This document shows, one piece after another, positions 1 through 13,100 of a stretch of DNA of 64,000 bases. Within the stretch, counting starts at the first letter, position 1, and every line of letters starts with the position of its first letter. The stretch lies in contig OY783194.1 of assembly GCA_963678675.1 (NCBI GenBank), forward strand, positions 25,212,278 to 25,276,277. The letters are read 5' to 3'. This stretch comes from Xiphydria camelus. Lineage: Eukaryota; Arthropoda; Insecta; Hymenoptera; Xiphydriidae. The notes beneath the pieces were generated by a model. That model saw only the letters and a program-made list of their open reading frames with translations. It did no database searches and was not told the origin of the DNA. Position numbers and translations under genes: made by a program.

Positions 1-489
1 ATCCAGTCAGATGTTCAAAAATAGTGGGCGTTACTAATTCCTTATTTTAAAAAAATGACAAAAAATGACCAATCTTTTCCCATTTGAGCATTAAGTATGA
101 AGGGATAAGAAAAAGCGGTCTATAATGGTGCCTATAATAAAGTCGGTAAAATTTTGGGAAAATAATATTGAAAAAAAATTATTGAACAAATTAGATTACT
201 TTTTAATGAACACATACCTTGACAACTTTTTTTTCATACTACAAGAAACACGCGCAACGATACTGACTGCTTGTTACACATTATCACAACGATTTACAGA
301 ATTTAGGCACTGATAATATGACTATCTCGACACTGAGAATTCATACAAATTGTTGCAGTGTTTTAACGAAGGGAAGGTATCGTGAAATTATTCGACAAAT
401 CAAGGGACGGAATCTTAAAAATAATGACTTATAGTGACTTAAAAATAAAAATTACTCTACTGACTTCATTGAAAAAATTGACCAATCAT
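1..489 (+). repeat. family A hAT-like element, copy A1 (cut by window edge)
   Basis: Matches copies at 26126, 45842 and 62835: 'ATCCAGTCAGATGTTCA', 'CATTTGAGCATTA', 'GATTTACAGAATTTAGGCAC', 'GACGGAATCTTAAAA'. The family's outer ends in fuller copies are CAGGGTTCC and GGAGCCCTG, typical of hAT transposons. No transposase is coded, so it is a non-autonomous copy. Its 3' end is interrupted by family P. Confidence 0.7.
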
Positions 490-944
490 TACGTCCGTAG
501 TTGCGCGATGGTCACACATGGATCAAAAAGACCTAATCAATTTTTAAGTAACAGCCACACGAACAATATTCATCCAATTTAGACCGAATCATTATGGAAC
601 ATTCTTCGAACAGTGTAGAATATTAAATCACTGTGTCTACTTAAGAAATGAAATGACACATTTAAAAACAATCGCATATGTATGTAGATGCGTGAAAAAT
701 GAGCTGCTTCACTAAAAGTTTCATAACTTCTTTATTTTCTGAGCTTTCTTAATAAAGTCTGCGGATGATTTTCAGAAGATATGGTAGTTTGAAGCAATAA
801 ATAGTTCTATAATGCACGTTTCAAAAACGATTTTTTCCAAGAACTGATGAGGGTCTAGTTATGATTATAAAAAAAAAAAGAGTACCGTCAGCTTCAAAAT
901 CGAAGCCTGGGTCAAATAGACCCTTGGTGACCCCCCACAGAGGG
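490..944 (+). repeat. family P TTAA-type element, copy P1 (5' truncated)
   Basis: Shares 'GCGATGGTCACACATGG', 'TGAAAAATGAGCTGCTT', 'TTTGAAGCAATAAATAGTTC' and the end 'GACCCTTGGTGACC' with copy P2 (49115-49629) and, inverted, P3 (52898-53410). It lacks the first 20 or so bases of the family. No coding capacity. Confidence 0.7.
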
Positions 945-1595
945 ATAATATCTATACGCGATATAATCTATATTTCGCCTATATTGCACCGCAAGCACGT
1001 ACTGAGGGCGCAGCGGGAACGAGAACGCCGACAATAAGTGCCAAGTGATTGTCTAATTCTGCGCCGTAAGTGGTCGTCCAAAATTGCGTTGGGAGCGTCG
1101 CGCGTCGGACGAATCTCCTCGTGTAGCCGACCTCCCATTCGTCCAATTAATATTCCACGTACCTGAACGCGAGTTTCTTGCATTGCGTAACTGTGCCGTG
1201 TGGAAGATAAGTTCTCGAGACCGCGCGCGAACGGGATTCTTACGTAACACCTGTGTTTTCTAATTATCGCGGTATTTCCCGCTTCCAAATAGAAATGTGC
1301 GATGACTGTATTTTTATACGCTTACACGCGCGGTCAATAACCGTGCCTGCTGATCTATGTTCACCGGTATAGGTAGGGTTGTACGTAGCTGCGGTATTCC
1401 AGAGGCGCACCCCTCGCTGTGCATCGATAAGAAAAAACGATTACGAGTTCGCGGACGTATCAAGCCGCTCGCGAAAGCGACGGCCGCGAGCCCTTATATA
1501 TGGACTATTTTTGCCGTTTACAAAAGCACAATCCAAAAAGTCATCTTGAAGTCATCCGTATCCATACGACATGCTACGTATAATATAAATGAATT
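945..1595. other. decayed sequence, possibly the rest of a mariner-type element
   Basis: No intact gene. It lies just where the C-terminal half of the transposase fragment at 1596-1874 would be expected on the minus strand. Short frames at 968-1288 have no clear catalytic motif, so I do not call them. Confidence 0.3.
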
Positions 1596-1874
1596 GTATA
1601 GCATGTTTTCAAATGCGGCAACTCGATTGTTCCGATTACGCTTTGACAGTTCCTGTGTAACAACCATCTTGTATGGATGAAAGTGAAGATCAAGATGAAG
1701 AATTCTTCGTACAGTGCGGTCAGAGAGGAAGGGCTGCCGCATGCTTGCGTCAGAGCGTGTAGGCGACCGTAACAATGAGCGCCTGACTATCTCGATGTTT
1801 TCGGGTATCCAAGCTGTTCGTGGACGTCCACCTCCTTTCTTGATAACAGATCCAGTTTCTCTGAAGTTTTTTTT
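1596..1874 (-). pseudogene. Tc1/mariner-type transposase fragment (DNA-binding region)
   Basis: The minus-strand frame reads NFRETGSVIKKGGGRPRTAW, then PENIEIVRRSLLRSP, LSDRTVRRILHLDLHFHPYK and MVVTQELSKRNRNNR. This is the end of the first helix-turn-helix, the GRPRT linker and the second helix-turn-helix of insect Tc1/mariner-like transposases. The catalytic DDE domain is missing: the frame ends soon after ENMLY. It is a dead fragment. Confidence 0.75.
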
Positions 1875-1880
1875 ACCCAC

Positions 1881-3342
1881 AAAACAATTGATTTTCGATC
1901 CGGAACTTCTCGATTACGAGGAATTTCAACTCGGAGGCGGAACGCTCATTGCGCAGCGAGGACGGATCTATTTTCACGGATGTACCACTTCCACGGCGAA
2001 AGCACGCTGTGCCTTCGTCCACATGGCGTTTTACAATAAACCTGTTTCAGCTTGTACTGACGCTACCCCCACTTTTCTGAGACGCCACCCCGCTTTACAA
2101 GAGCGCATTGAAAATAGGGAGACATTTTTGCCGCACCCTGTAGATCACCAGCCACCCCTAGCTGACATTTCGCACCACCACGACCAGCAGCCAACTCCGC
2201 GATAGTCAATATTAGCTCTACCTCCCGCGTGAATAGAGAAATGCAAAATAAAAACAGGAATAAATTTGTTCCGGTCCTCGAACGCGAACTGCATTGCTGC
2301 ACTGCGAGTGCGCGTTCGTTAGGCGGAAACGGAATTTTATTTCCGAGGCAATTACGCTATTCGTGCATACATACGATATGGGAATCGCATAAGAGTTCGA
2401 CCACCTACATCGTCAAGAAAATAAATTTTCAAATAAAAGTTGACGCGAATTTTATGACGAGAGATTGGCCAATCCACTCGGGAACGTCGACGAAGCGATT
2501 TTACGGCATCGCTCCGGTTTATACACATCTATATCCGGCATTGCGCATCCATCACGCTTGGAAAAGGTGTTTTCAAAACTATCCGACTGAAAAATCGAAC
2601 TGATTCGACGTCGAGCTCCGCTTCTATTCGAACGCGTCTATAGCCCGTGTGAATAATCTGTACATCTCTTTCCCGTCGTCTCTTGATATCTGTCGCGCGG
2701 CCTGCGTCCTTTACGGAAGAATAAACAGCTGTTCCCGAAGAGCGGAATTCGCGAATCGTTATTCGCGATATAGTATTACCGTTCAGACATATTCCTCGAC
2801 GGCTAAAAATCCCCGGCGCGTATCAGGTACCTACGTATATCGGTGATGAACGTTGAAAGAAAAAAGGACGCTTACCTCCTTCGAATTCGAGAACAGCCTC
2901 CTCGCGGTCCTTGCGCGTTCTTGCAGGCGGCTCGCTCTTCTGTCCCTCGATACGAAATTTCACTGCGAGTGTCCTGTACTTATCGACGTATCGGCACAGT
3001 GTCCCGCGACGCGTCTAGTCGCACCGTATAGTACGAACGATCGACGCAGTGTTGTTACGACTGAAATCGACCCGGTACCGCGTGCGCTATCGCGAACGAT
3101 TCACCCTACTCCTCGACTTTGCGTGGACTAATAACGATTATATCAATGTTCGGACGAAGAGCAGTTGCTTTTCACAACGATCAACTGAAGTGCTCACCGG
3201 TACGTGAGCAGGAACGCACTGAACCAGTGCGAACGGAGGACCGAGCCCTGCTCCTAATCCACGCGTTCCGCGTCCAACGTTTCTCAGCTTCGGTCGGAAT
3301 CGCCACTCAGTCGGTGTCGACCGAATAGGCTGGGGGTGAGGT
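1881..3342. other. GC-richer stretch, nothing recognised
   Basis: Short open frames occur on both strands, but none has a recognisable domain, codon pattern or splice context. CpG-rich relative to flanks. Could be unique intergenic or regulatory sequence. Confidence 0.3.
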
Positions 3343-3788
3343 AAGGGTAGATGTGAGATGGTATGAGTATTGATTGATGCGCTCTAGAAATTTGAGAGCT
3401 GATATTTTTAAATGAAACTCAATTTTTCTCGTCTGTATAAAAATTGTAGATCTTGTTGAGCTATTAAACAAATTATGGGATGAACTATTCATGAGACAGG
3501 ATTAATCAAAGTACAAGACTTATCGCGGAGTAATATAGACTAGGTTTCTATCAGACGTAAGGATAGATACGAAATGATACAGGTATTGATCGATGCGCTC
3601 TACAAATTTTAAATAGCCGATACTTTTAAATGAAACTCAATTTTTCTCTTCTGTATAAAAATTGTAGAAGCTTCTGTATATCTTGTAGAAGCTTTTAAAA
3701 AAATTAGGGGGTGAACTGTTCATGAAATAGGACTACTTAAAGTACAAGATTTATCACGGAATAATCTAGACTACGTTTTTATCGGACA
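3343..3788 (+). repeat. tandem duplication of about 215-230 bp, two units
   Basis: Unit 1 (3343-3557) and unit 2 (3558-3788) share 'TATTGATTGATGCGCTCTA' / 'TATTGATCGATGCGCTCTA', 'AAATGAAACTCAATTTTTCT', 'TGTATAAAAATTGTAGA' and 'AAGTACAAGA'. Both end in a CTATCAGACGTAA / TTATCGGACATTAA motif. Unit 2 has an extra 'GTAGAAGCTT' duplication. Confidence 0.85.
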
Positions 3789-3974
3789 TTAAACACTGTA
3801 TTTCTGAATGTCGACATTACTAAATGTACATTTAGAAAGCATTTCTATCAGACGTAAATGCAGACAAATGCGGTATTTAGAGATATAAGTCCGTTTCCAT
3901 AGCAATATTTACAAATACCAGAACTTCTAAATACAGCTAAATACAGTATCAGGCCGTCTAATGGAAACGTAGTC
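3769..3974 (+). repeat. family C inverted-repeat element, copy C1
   Basis: Ends are GACTACGTTTTTATCGGACA on the left and, on the complementary strand of the right end, GACTACGTTTCCATTAGACG. The interior ('CGACATTACTAAATGTACAT', 'AGAGATATAAGTCCGTTTCC') matches the second copy at 29819-30463. Short, non-coding, MITE-like. Confidence 0.75.
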
Positions 3975-4783
3975 ATAACTACTCTTGTGCTTTCAATAAC
4001 GATATCTCACCGACCGTATCACCGATTTCGGGCAGCTTCACTCTTTGAAAAACCAGGCGTTCGCTCATCATATACGTGATATTTATTTCTCGTCAATATC
4101 GTATCTCAATAATATAATGACATAATACAATTAAAAAATATAGTGTGATTTCTAAAAGTTATAGTAATAATGTAGGTAAAATATAATAATATAATGTCGA
4201 CGATCGTAGAGAGCCGCTCGGTAATTCAAAAACGAACAGACTCCGACACGATGGGATAATAATTAAAACAGTGTTACAAAATATAGTGCAAATATGCTTG
4301 CTATACACAACAACGAGGAAATTTAATTATTTCGCTAAACTATCGACCACATCTAAGATCTGCGAAGCGTACCGTCTTGATGGGCACACTTCGAAATACA
4401 CAATCCTCTCGAACGGTAATCGCCTGAGCGCCCGCTCGAGTCTACGTCGCTAAGAAATATACGAAAAGAAAAGGAGAATGTATACTATATATACTTTGAC
4501 TATAATATGGCTGCCTAAACCGTACTATGAGGCCTATGACGAACCGAATTTTGTCCGCGACCGGGTATCCCCTCGATTTTCACCAGAGGTACGGGGACGA
4601 AGTTCAGTCATCTTCTTTTTCGTAATATTCAAAAAACAAGCTGCTCGATATATCACTATTTGTTGTTGTGAGAAAGAGGTGGGCACAAAAGAACTCAATA
4701 AATAATGAAGAAGCATTTTCACGTGCCTACAAAGGAAATTTAATCAAAATCTCAATCAATTTCTTGGACAAGGAGTCGGGCCT

Positions 4784-4821
<38 letters not shown>

Positions 4822-6032
4822 GAATAGGCCTGCAATACTGTATTTATACGTTGTATCGATGCTATTTCAAGATCGCTACTAATATAATTTGACTTGGAAA
4901 TATCTTCTCTCCAACTTGAACGCGAGTATTCTAAATTGTATCTAATCTAAAAAGTGAGTACCCTACTTTTAAACAAAGGCCTACTTTATATCACATACAA
5001 TATCGAGGATGTATCTACAGAATATCTTTTACCGCTCATGGAAAAAAAAAAAGAGTCATAAACGGGTATCGAGTGCCGCAAAGCACATCGCGCGTTCAAT
5101 CCTGTGTGTATATACTTATGTATCGGCGAGTCGGTGCACTCCACCGTGAACGTCTCTCTCACCTCTTTCGTTAATCGCTGGTCGAGAAAAAAGTAAGAGT
5201 AGCGAGGTGGGGAAAATATGTAAAGTAATGACGATACACTTCATTGTCGCGAAGATGCGGTGAGAGTTTGAAAAGTAACGCAAAATATGGAAAGAACGCG
5301 ATGCACCGTCGCGCTGTCGTGTTAGAACGTTGACATAAGACATATTTTAACTGCGAGGAATGTAGATATCAACGAATACCACCGACGCAATGAAATGAAC
5401 GAAGACTTGCTATTGCCACTGTCTTTCTCTCTCTCTGTTTCTGTGTATTTGATGCTCTCAAGAGTCCTTTATCTCGGAGCAAATAAATGTTTCTCCTCCT
5501 TCTTCCCTCTACCTTTCTTTCGCTCCGATGGTCTCAAGTAGGTTTACAAGCCTGTGGAGCATTAATTAATAATATTCTCATTGCCTAATCACTAATATTG
5601 CTATACTTTGTTCTTAGTCTGGGCATCCAAACTCTTTGGAGCCACTGCCCACGGTGATCCCTCATCAAAATCTTACTTAGAATACGCGTCCTACTTATGT
5701 ATAAGTTTCGTAATACAATATATTGTATATCTTCAATTTCGTATATACCGCGATTATGTAGTAATGGACTTGGGGAGGATATATTACTACTCGTTAGCTC
5801 TTAAATAATTTGATTATTGTTCCGTTGTCGTTCGTAAATCATACTTCAAAAACGCGTTCGCCCGATCTTCCTTTTTCGGCGGCTCGTCGTGAGAATTTGT
5901 CGAGTGCCCCCGATGAAAAAAAAATTTGTCAAAACTTAATTAAACGCGGAAAAATGAATTAGGATTTTTAATTGCAAGTTCTCTTTTTTCAATCACTTAA
6001 AACTATTAAGAGGAAAAAAGTGATAAATCGAA
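3975..6032. other. AT-rich intergenic sequence with a CT microsatellite
   Basis: Nothing gene-like. A (CT)n run sits at about 4791-4819. Several short frames have no recognisable content. It lies downstream of the canoe 3' end. Confidence 0.4.
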
Positions 6033-6967
6033 TTTATTCCCACCCCTCGACAAGAGTTTAAATTGATTGTGGAATGCTAAAAAAATTTCATTGTCAGAGT
6101 TGTTTCTGAAATATGCTGTACAAACTTATTACTTTTTTGTCGGCTATCATATTCTACATACAATCTATCCTAATGTTCACGAAAGTAATGTATGCACATT
6201 ATAGATATACATATATTATACATTAGCTCTGAAGCTGCCGTGCAATGATATAAGATGTATATTATACGAATATTATTGGAGTAGTGGCTCAATTTAAAAC
6301 ATTCATATCTCATAAACATAAACATTAAACAACAGTAAAAGCAACTACAAGAGCTTTGTCTCGAGCACGTTATGTACAATCGCGGAAGACACGCTAACGA
6401 GCTTATCGAGACGATAATAACTCGTTGCTCGATAGAACTATCAGTGGGCTTGCCGCGTCTTCAATTCAAAAATGGCGAGACACCCCGTTCCAGTTGATTC
6501 GGAAAAAGTAAAGAATATTCCATCCGTTGAACGAGGCGTCGCAACCTAAATATTACGACCGTCACTCGTTTGACAAAAATTCTACGTCAAACTTTTCGAT
6601 TGCAATAATAATCTCTTCGATCGGATCGTTCTTTCCCTCGACGTATGTATTTCACGAATGCTACTTTCAAGTTAACGAATTTCTTTTCCAACGTCGACCA
6701 CCAAATTCATTAGAGGACCGTGCGACCCACATTGCCATTGTAAAAATGACATATAACAGGATGATGCTTCATCGGCGTCATACCTAATATTTGTACAAAC
6801 GAAAAAGTCGAAATAAGAGTAATACATACCTAGTTATGTAGTCGAAGTTAGAAAACAAATCGCTCCAACGAATGAAGAATTCGAGAAAATTGGCGACGGG
6901 AGAGAAGAGCGCGATCTCGAGATCGGTGTCTCATTTACGCTCTTTCACGTAAGACATTTCACGTGTT
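6033..6967 (-). other. probable canoe 3' untranslated region
   Basis: No reading frame or repeat is evident below the canoe stop. The first AATAAA on the minus strand that I see lies at 6033-6038 (TTTATT on the plus strand), followed by A/T-rich sequence. The end of the transcript is inferred and could lie elsewhere. Confidence 0.4.
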
Positions 6968-7196
6968 CTAGCTTCTATTATTATTATTATTATTGGGACT
7001 CATGGGGCCACCTATATTATCAATATCCCGCTGGGCTCGCGAAATCTTCACTTTGTCCCTCGGCGTACCGTCTTCGCCCGTCTCCATGGCGAACATCTTC
7101 ATTTTCTCCTTGAAGCTCAATTTCTCGGGTACGGCGCCCATTTGGGAGTTCTGCTGCTGCTTCTGCTTCTCGGCCAAACGCTTCTGCCGCGGATCC
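6968..7196 (-). CDS. cno: canoe last coding exon: conserved C-terminus
   Basis: Acceptor CTCGCGCAG. It encodes DPRQKRLAEKQKQQQ, PEKLSFKEKMKMFAMETGED, KVKISRAQRDIDNIGGP and six asparagines (an ATT repeat on the plus strand), then RS and stop. The SFKEKMKMFA block is the recognised Canoe C-terminus. Confidence 0.94.
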
Positions 7197-10100
7197 CTGC
7201 GCGAGAGAGACGAGAATTTGCTATTGCTACCAGTCACCTATGCGTCGACGGAAGAAACAATTTCCCCGTCATGTGCGTGGACTTACTTGTAAACTTCTTG
7301 AGCCCCGATAACACCGGGTGTGGGGTTGCTGAACGGGCCGCCGGGACCTTCGGGAGTTTTTGGCGACGCCAGCAAATTCTCGGCATCATTTATAAAATTC
7401 TGAAAAGAAATTAGATCGACGGTTACGCGAGCGGTTCGCGGATGCAGTAGCGAGTCATCTATGTATGCACATTTATCAACACGTAACTATCGATCATTTC
7501 ACGACATATATACACACACGCAGTCCTACAAGTTCTTCGTCTTTTTCTCTCTTTATGTACACAGCTCGGACGATTACGATACAATAATGACAGTAAAAAT
7601 CATAAATTACACATCAGAAGTAGCGTTCACGGCGCAAATAATGAGTTTCATTCAAGTGAGGATGCGTGATCGTAGCAATGGTAATGGCGATCATGATAAA
7701 ACATCGTTTCCTCATGCAATGACGTACGTATGTACATGGTATGCATTGTAGATGATGTATAGTAAAGAGACCAGCGGAGCGTTGAAATTTTTTTGATGTA
7801 TACCTTACTTCGTTACCTGCCAATGGATGCATTTCGACAAAATATTCGTGTTGTTAATAAGTTCAATTCTACTGACTAGAAGGTATATCGTAAAACACAA
7901 TATAATCGCGTCACGGCAACATGCGACAATTCTTAATCAAGCTAAAAGGATTAAGAGAGCGTCTTTGTCGTCAGAAATGTTTTATCCACGAGGCCCATTG
8001 TCGCATCTTCCGTAAATTGTTCCGATACTTTTTCGACAATGTGTAATATCAAAAGGCGTGTCGATTCGATGCGCCTTTTCCGTGATTCCAAGAAAATTCA
8101 AAAAAAAAATGCGTATAACAATAATTATCGGAAATATCTTACGTTTGGATCTTCCCTGATGGAATCCATAGTTATGGTCGACGGAGCGTTGTTGGTCCCA
8201 GATGTTATACCGCGTACGCTCGGCTCCGTATTGGCGTTGGGATCGTGGAAGGAGACCCTCTTGATTGTTGCCGTCGATCCCGGTGCCGTCTGGTGTGATC
8301 CAATAGGGAGGTTCGACGATGTCGATGTATTCGATCGCAGGGAACTCTGTTGCGACATTACAGCGTAGCTGGATCCCCGTTCCGGTGGAGGAGGAGCGAC
8401 ATCGTTACCGCCATTCTGCGATGCTGTAATGTGGAGTACGCATTGAATATATAAAGTAACTAGCTTTCCGCCCGCAACTTTGTCCGCCGCATAGATCTTA
8501 AAATAAATAGAAATAGAATTCCCATACAAATTTTCGTCCCTTAATTTACCCAAGCGATAAATTTTCAATAATCTTGAAACACGTCTTTCTTAATTTCTAA
8601 TCAAAAGGCCAAGTAGCAATTTTTATGGATCAAACTTAAGAAATGACGGATTTCCATAGAGATTCACATCCCCTATCTTACCATCTTATGGAAAGAGTTT
8701 CGTAAAATTCTTTCTTAGTGGACGCTTACGTCACAAAAAGAAACCTATTGTCCAAATTTCATGCATTAGCTTCAGCGGATTATGTAATGTAACAATAGTT
8801 GCTAGGCGATATAATGAATATTCGATCCTTTGACATCGTGCTCACACTTACAAGGAGGAGAGCTGGGTCCATTGATGACCAGATTATCCAATCGCAGCAT
8901 ACCAGGGTGAAGCTGTTGCTGCGTCCGCAAATTCGACTGGTGCTGTTGTTGCTGTTGCTGCTGCTGCTGCTGCTGCTGGTACAATTGTTGCATTTGCTGT
9001 TGGTGCAATTGCAATTGATGCTGCTGTTGTCTGATCTCCTCTTCTCGTTTTTTCTGATTTTCGTCGAACTCCGCCTGTTTCCGCTTTAGCTCATCTATCC
9101 TGCGCTGCCTCTCCCTGTCCTCGTTAATCTGAGCCACGCTGGCGGGCTTCTGACTAGTTCCCTGCTGCTGACCTAGACTCGATCCGTACGCGCCGGGAGA
9201 CATGGGCGTCGGCACTTGACCAACGCCACCTTGACTTTGGTTTTGTTGCGAGCTCAACAGAGCGGCGGGCCCGTCGTTCTGACCGGAATACGAGTTACCG
9301 GGATTCAGCGGCCCTTGTTGGCTGGAAGCCGTATGCATGAGTACATTCGTGGACTGCAACTGACTGCCGACCGGTTGCGGGGAAAGAGCTCCTCTCGCGG
9401 ACTGATTGCTGGCGCTCGTTCTCGACAAATTATGCTGCTGAGTGATCGCCTGATTTTGGTTTCTGTCTTGCGTCGCCGCCATGCGCAGAAGACCTTGCAC
9501 TCGTTGGGTACTCTCGTGTTCGAGATCGTTGCTCTCCTCGTCGTCGTCCTGCTGATTAGCGGCTTCTTCGGCTCTCTTCTGAAAGTCTCGTTCCAACTGG
9601 AGAGCTCTCAGCTGCTCTTCCTGCTGGGGCGTTCTTTGCGGTAACGCGATTAACTCGGCGATCTGTTGGCTGCGCCATTGTCGGACCGCTTCCCGTTTCC
9701 TGGCTTGTTCTTTTTCTTTCTCCTCTCGGTCCCAGGGGTTCGTTGCGGTGTATTGGTATTGGCGTGGTGGCTGGGTCGATCCCACCGTCGGATAATAACC
9801 ACCTCGCGGGGGATCTTGCATACTCGCGGTATACCTGTACAAATAATTGGTTAAGTTTTCTAAGCACGATTAATGGTAAGTAATTTTTGTCAACGCATCG
9901 TTTGCGCACCTTGAATCTTGTTTGCTGTACAAAGGATGGGTCGAAGTATTCGGCGGTGGAGGGGGCGGACTTTCTCTGTATCCCTCCTCGGGAAGATGCG
10001 GACGCGGGGGAGGATTCTCTGAATTTCCTTGAATACCGCCATCGCCGTTCTGCGTTCGACTCGTGACGCTGTCGCTCGAATACTGACTGTTTCTCGGATC

Positions 10101-13100
10101 CGCGGGCCCGTTGGAATACTGCGATCCGTTTTGCGAATTGCCAAACGGGCGATTCTGCTCCGAATATTGCCTGTTGGGATCCACGATCATCTGCCGATTG
10201 GGATCCTGCGGTACGAAATCCCTGCCGCTCTCCATCGGCATCCCGTGAGCTCGAACAGGTCCGGATTCGTTCTTGCCCTTCGGAATCATACCGTATTGGC
10301 CGTAGGTCGTCTGCTGCTGATGCTTGCCGAATTGATTGTACTGGCCGCCGCCGTATTGCGGCTCCGTGTAGCCGAAACTCGGCGCGACTTGGCGTGCGCC
10401 GTACGTTGGCGAATTCGGACCCAAATTGGGCGTAGACCCGATCGGTCTCGCGGGCCGAATGGCATTTGCGGTTTGAGCCGCGGTCATCGGCCGCGTGTTG
10501 TACATATTTGGACGGTATTGGAGAGCCGGAGCACCGCCGCGTAGCTCGCGCCTCCTCACTTCCTCTTGCATTTCCTGAAGCTTGGCTTCCTGCCGAATTA
10601 TATCGCGGGACGACTGAGATCTCGGCGGAGGTCCTTGCTGCTGCAGTTGACTATTCGAGTAGCCGAATTGCTGTTGACTCTGAGGAATGTACGCCGATAT
10701 GGGCCGATCCCTGCCCTGATTGATATCGGTCGGCAGCGGTCGGTTTAGAGAGTTTTGCGAACCTCTTAAATTCTTCTGCGCGTGTAGCGGACTCCTGTAT
10801 AATAAGGGCGATTTGATAGTAGTGCGTGAACGATGATAGGTAAGATTGTGCTTGCAATAACACAGACCTAACAGCCGCTGTTTATTTAATTTTAGGGAAA
10901 ATAGAGAAAATTTTGGTAAAAGAAAAGGGAACAATTTTGATTTAAAAAAGAAGATATTCCGAAAATTAGAAACGTTCAGTGTTTAAAAAAAAATAATTTT
11001 AACTTAAAAATGTATATCTCATGATAATATGTAACTTAAATCTGAGTATCATAATTTGATTTAAGGAAAAGAGACCATTTGTCAAATCTAATTTTCAGTA
11101 AGAAACATTAATTCAATTAGGTTATTGTATTTGAAGCGAAATATTGATGCTCTCTGGTAGAAACAGAGTAGGAGTTATAGTACCATTTTATTATTATTAG
11201 TAAAAGAAAAGAATATTTTGACCCTTTCCACGTAATCCGAAACGATGAAAAGACACGCTCAACTGAGAAGCTGAATAATAAATGACTTTAGAGGAAAAAT
11301 ATCGAGTTAGAAGGGAAAATCATGAGTTTTAGTGTGAGAAAGGGGAAACTTAAAAAAACAATAGGAGAATAAAGGGGAATAGGAAACACACTGTGAAGCC
11401 TGACAACAGAAAAATCAACGGATTTCTTTTACAATTTTACCTATCATCCAGAGGCTGCTGTTGCTGTGGTGGACTTGGCTGCTGCTGCTTTATCGAGGGA
11501 TCCTGGTTTCTATAAACGCTAAGGTTTTGATAGAACCTCTCCGCCTCGTTACTCTGCAGACTGTTCTGAATGTTGGCATGCATCTGACTAGGAGTCAGAT
11601 TCGGAGACGACTGTTGCCTGCTTACCAGACCCGTCGGAGGTAGAGCCCCGGCCCTCATCGGGTCGTGTAAATTATGACTCGACCTAAAACGATAATAAGA
11701 GCTCGTCCAATACTAGAGCACACGAGAATCGGAAGGATTTCCTTCGTCAGAAATGACTCAATTACCGAGAGCGTAAAGTTGTAGCTCCGTTCATCGCCGG
11801 CATCGGAGGTGGTTGTACCGGCGGTGTCACGCTATTGCTGGACGATGCTCTGCTGTACCCGGGATTAAAAACTTCGTGTTGCTGTTTTCCTTCCGTCCCT
11901 ACATCTGAGTAAATCGAAGAGAAATGCACGGTGAGAACAAACTTCGATCGTGACACCTCTATTTTCAATTCGAGAACGACATTTTACGCGATACCACCTG
12001 GACTTGAAAATATATTCACAAAAAGGACGTATGAAGTCAATTCCACTCAAAGAAGACCCTAGAGCCATAAATGATTCACTCGCGAACATCAAAGGGAAAA
12101 GTGGAACTTGAGTCGACGTGTTGCAAGATATATAATATTTACGCTCAACCTAGAAGATTATTAATATCTGGTAGCACCAGGGTGGAGACACATTACTTAC
12201 TATGCAGGGCCGGGACAGACTTGCTGCTATGAATTTGTTGGGGGGTCGTGTCATGTCCGAGCCGTGACGGCAGATCGCGTTCACTCATGCGACGTGGTCC
12301 TGCGATAGGCACAAGATGCACAAAAATGCAACGGGTTAACGCATGAACATGCTAAAAGCCGTGTAACGCTACATGTGAAACGTGCATTCATGCTCCATTA
12401 CTGGACATTAGACGAACGTGACACATTGTACATGTACATATCTCTCATTCGCTACGGATGATTTATGAAATAGTAAAAAGTCGCTCTTTATCTCGAAGAA
12501 AAAATCCGTCTCGAGAACCAAGTATTTGTTGGTCGTTTAACGACAACTTTTTACTATATGATGACGTAGATTGAATATCGACACAAAGAGCTACTTTTTT
12601 ACCGCTATATATGTACACATATCAGCAGAAATAAATATATCGATTACAGAAGCAAGAACATTCGAGCAATTCATTTCGCACTACGAATGCCCGTTAAGTG
12701 AGTTAAAGTGGAGGTGGTTCGGTGTTTTTTGAGAAAAACTGAAATTATGAGTATGCTCGATTAAAATACCGCATGAGTTTTAACGAGGCGCGAAAGATAG
12801 GCGTGTCGATGCGCGAGGCAATGAAAATCAGGAACGAAAGAAAGCTGATAAGAACGCAGAAAAATAGGTGTTGGCACTGATATGTCCGAGTGTATTCTCT
12901 CCGCGATTTTCGTGTCATAGTGTAATAACGGGGGATAAGAAATTAATCGATCCTCGCGACATTTTATACGGATATAAATAAATAACGCGCCGTTCCGAAT
13001 TTCAGAATCGGATGTAGATGAGGAAATAATAAGTCGACGTCGAACTGAACCAGGCAGAGTGCAAAGATATAAAAAACATCCAATGCGTGATCTGCCAGCT

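Noticed and set aside
968..1288. Minus-strand frames possibly forming the DDE domain of the mariner fragment
   Set aside because: No catalytic motif (no W-P-x-R-S-P-D-L-like block) could be read in one frame; position alone is weak evidence.
10029..10544. 171-codon plus-strand frame, and similar long plus frames over 9216-9644 and 14562-15929
   Set aside because: Antisense shadows of canoe coding exons with low stop density.
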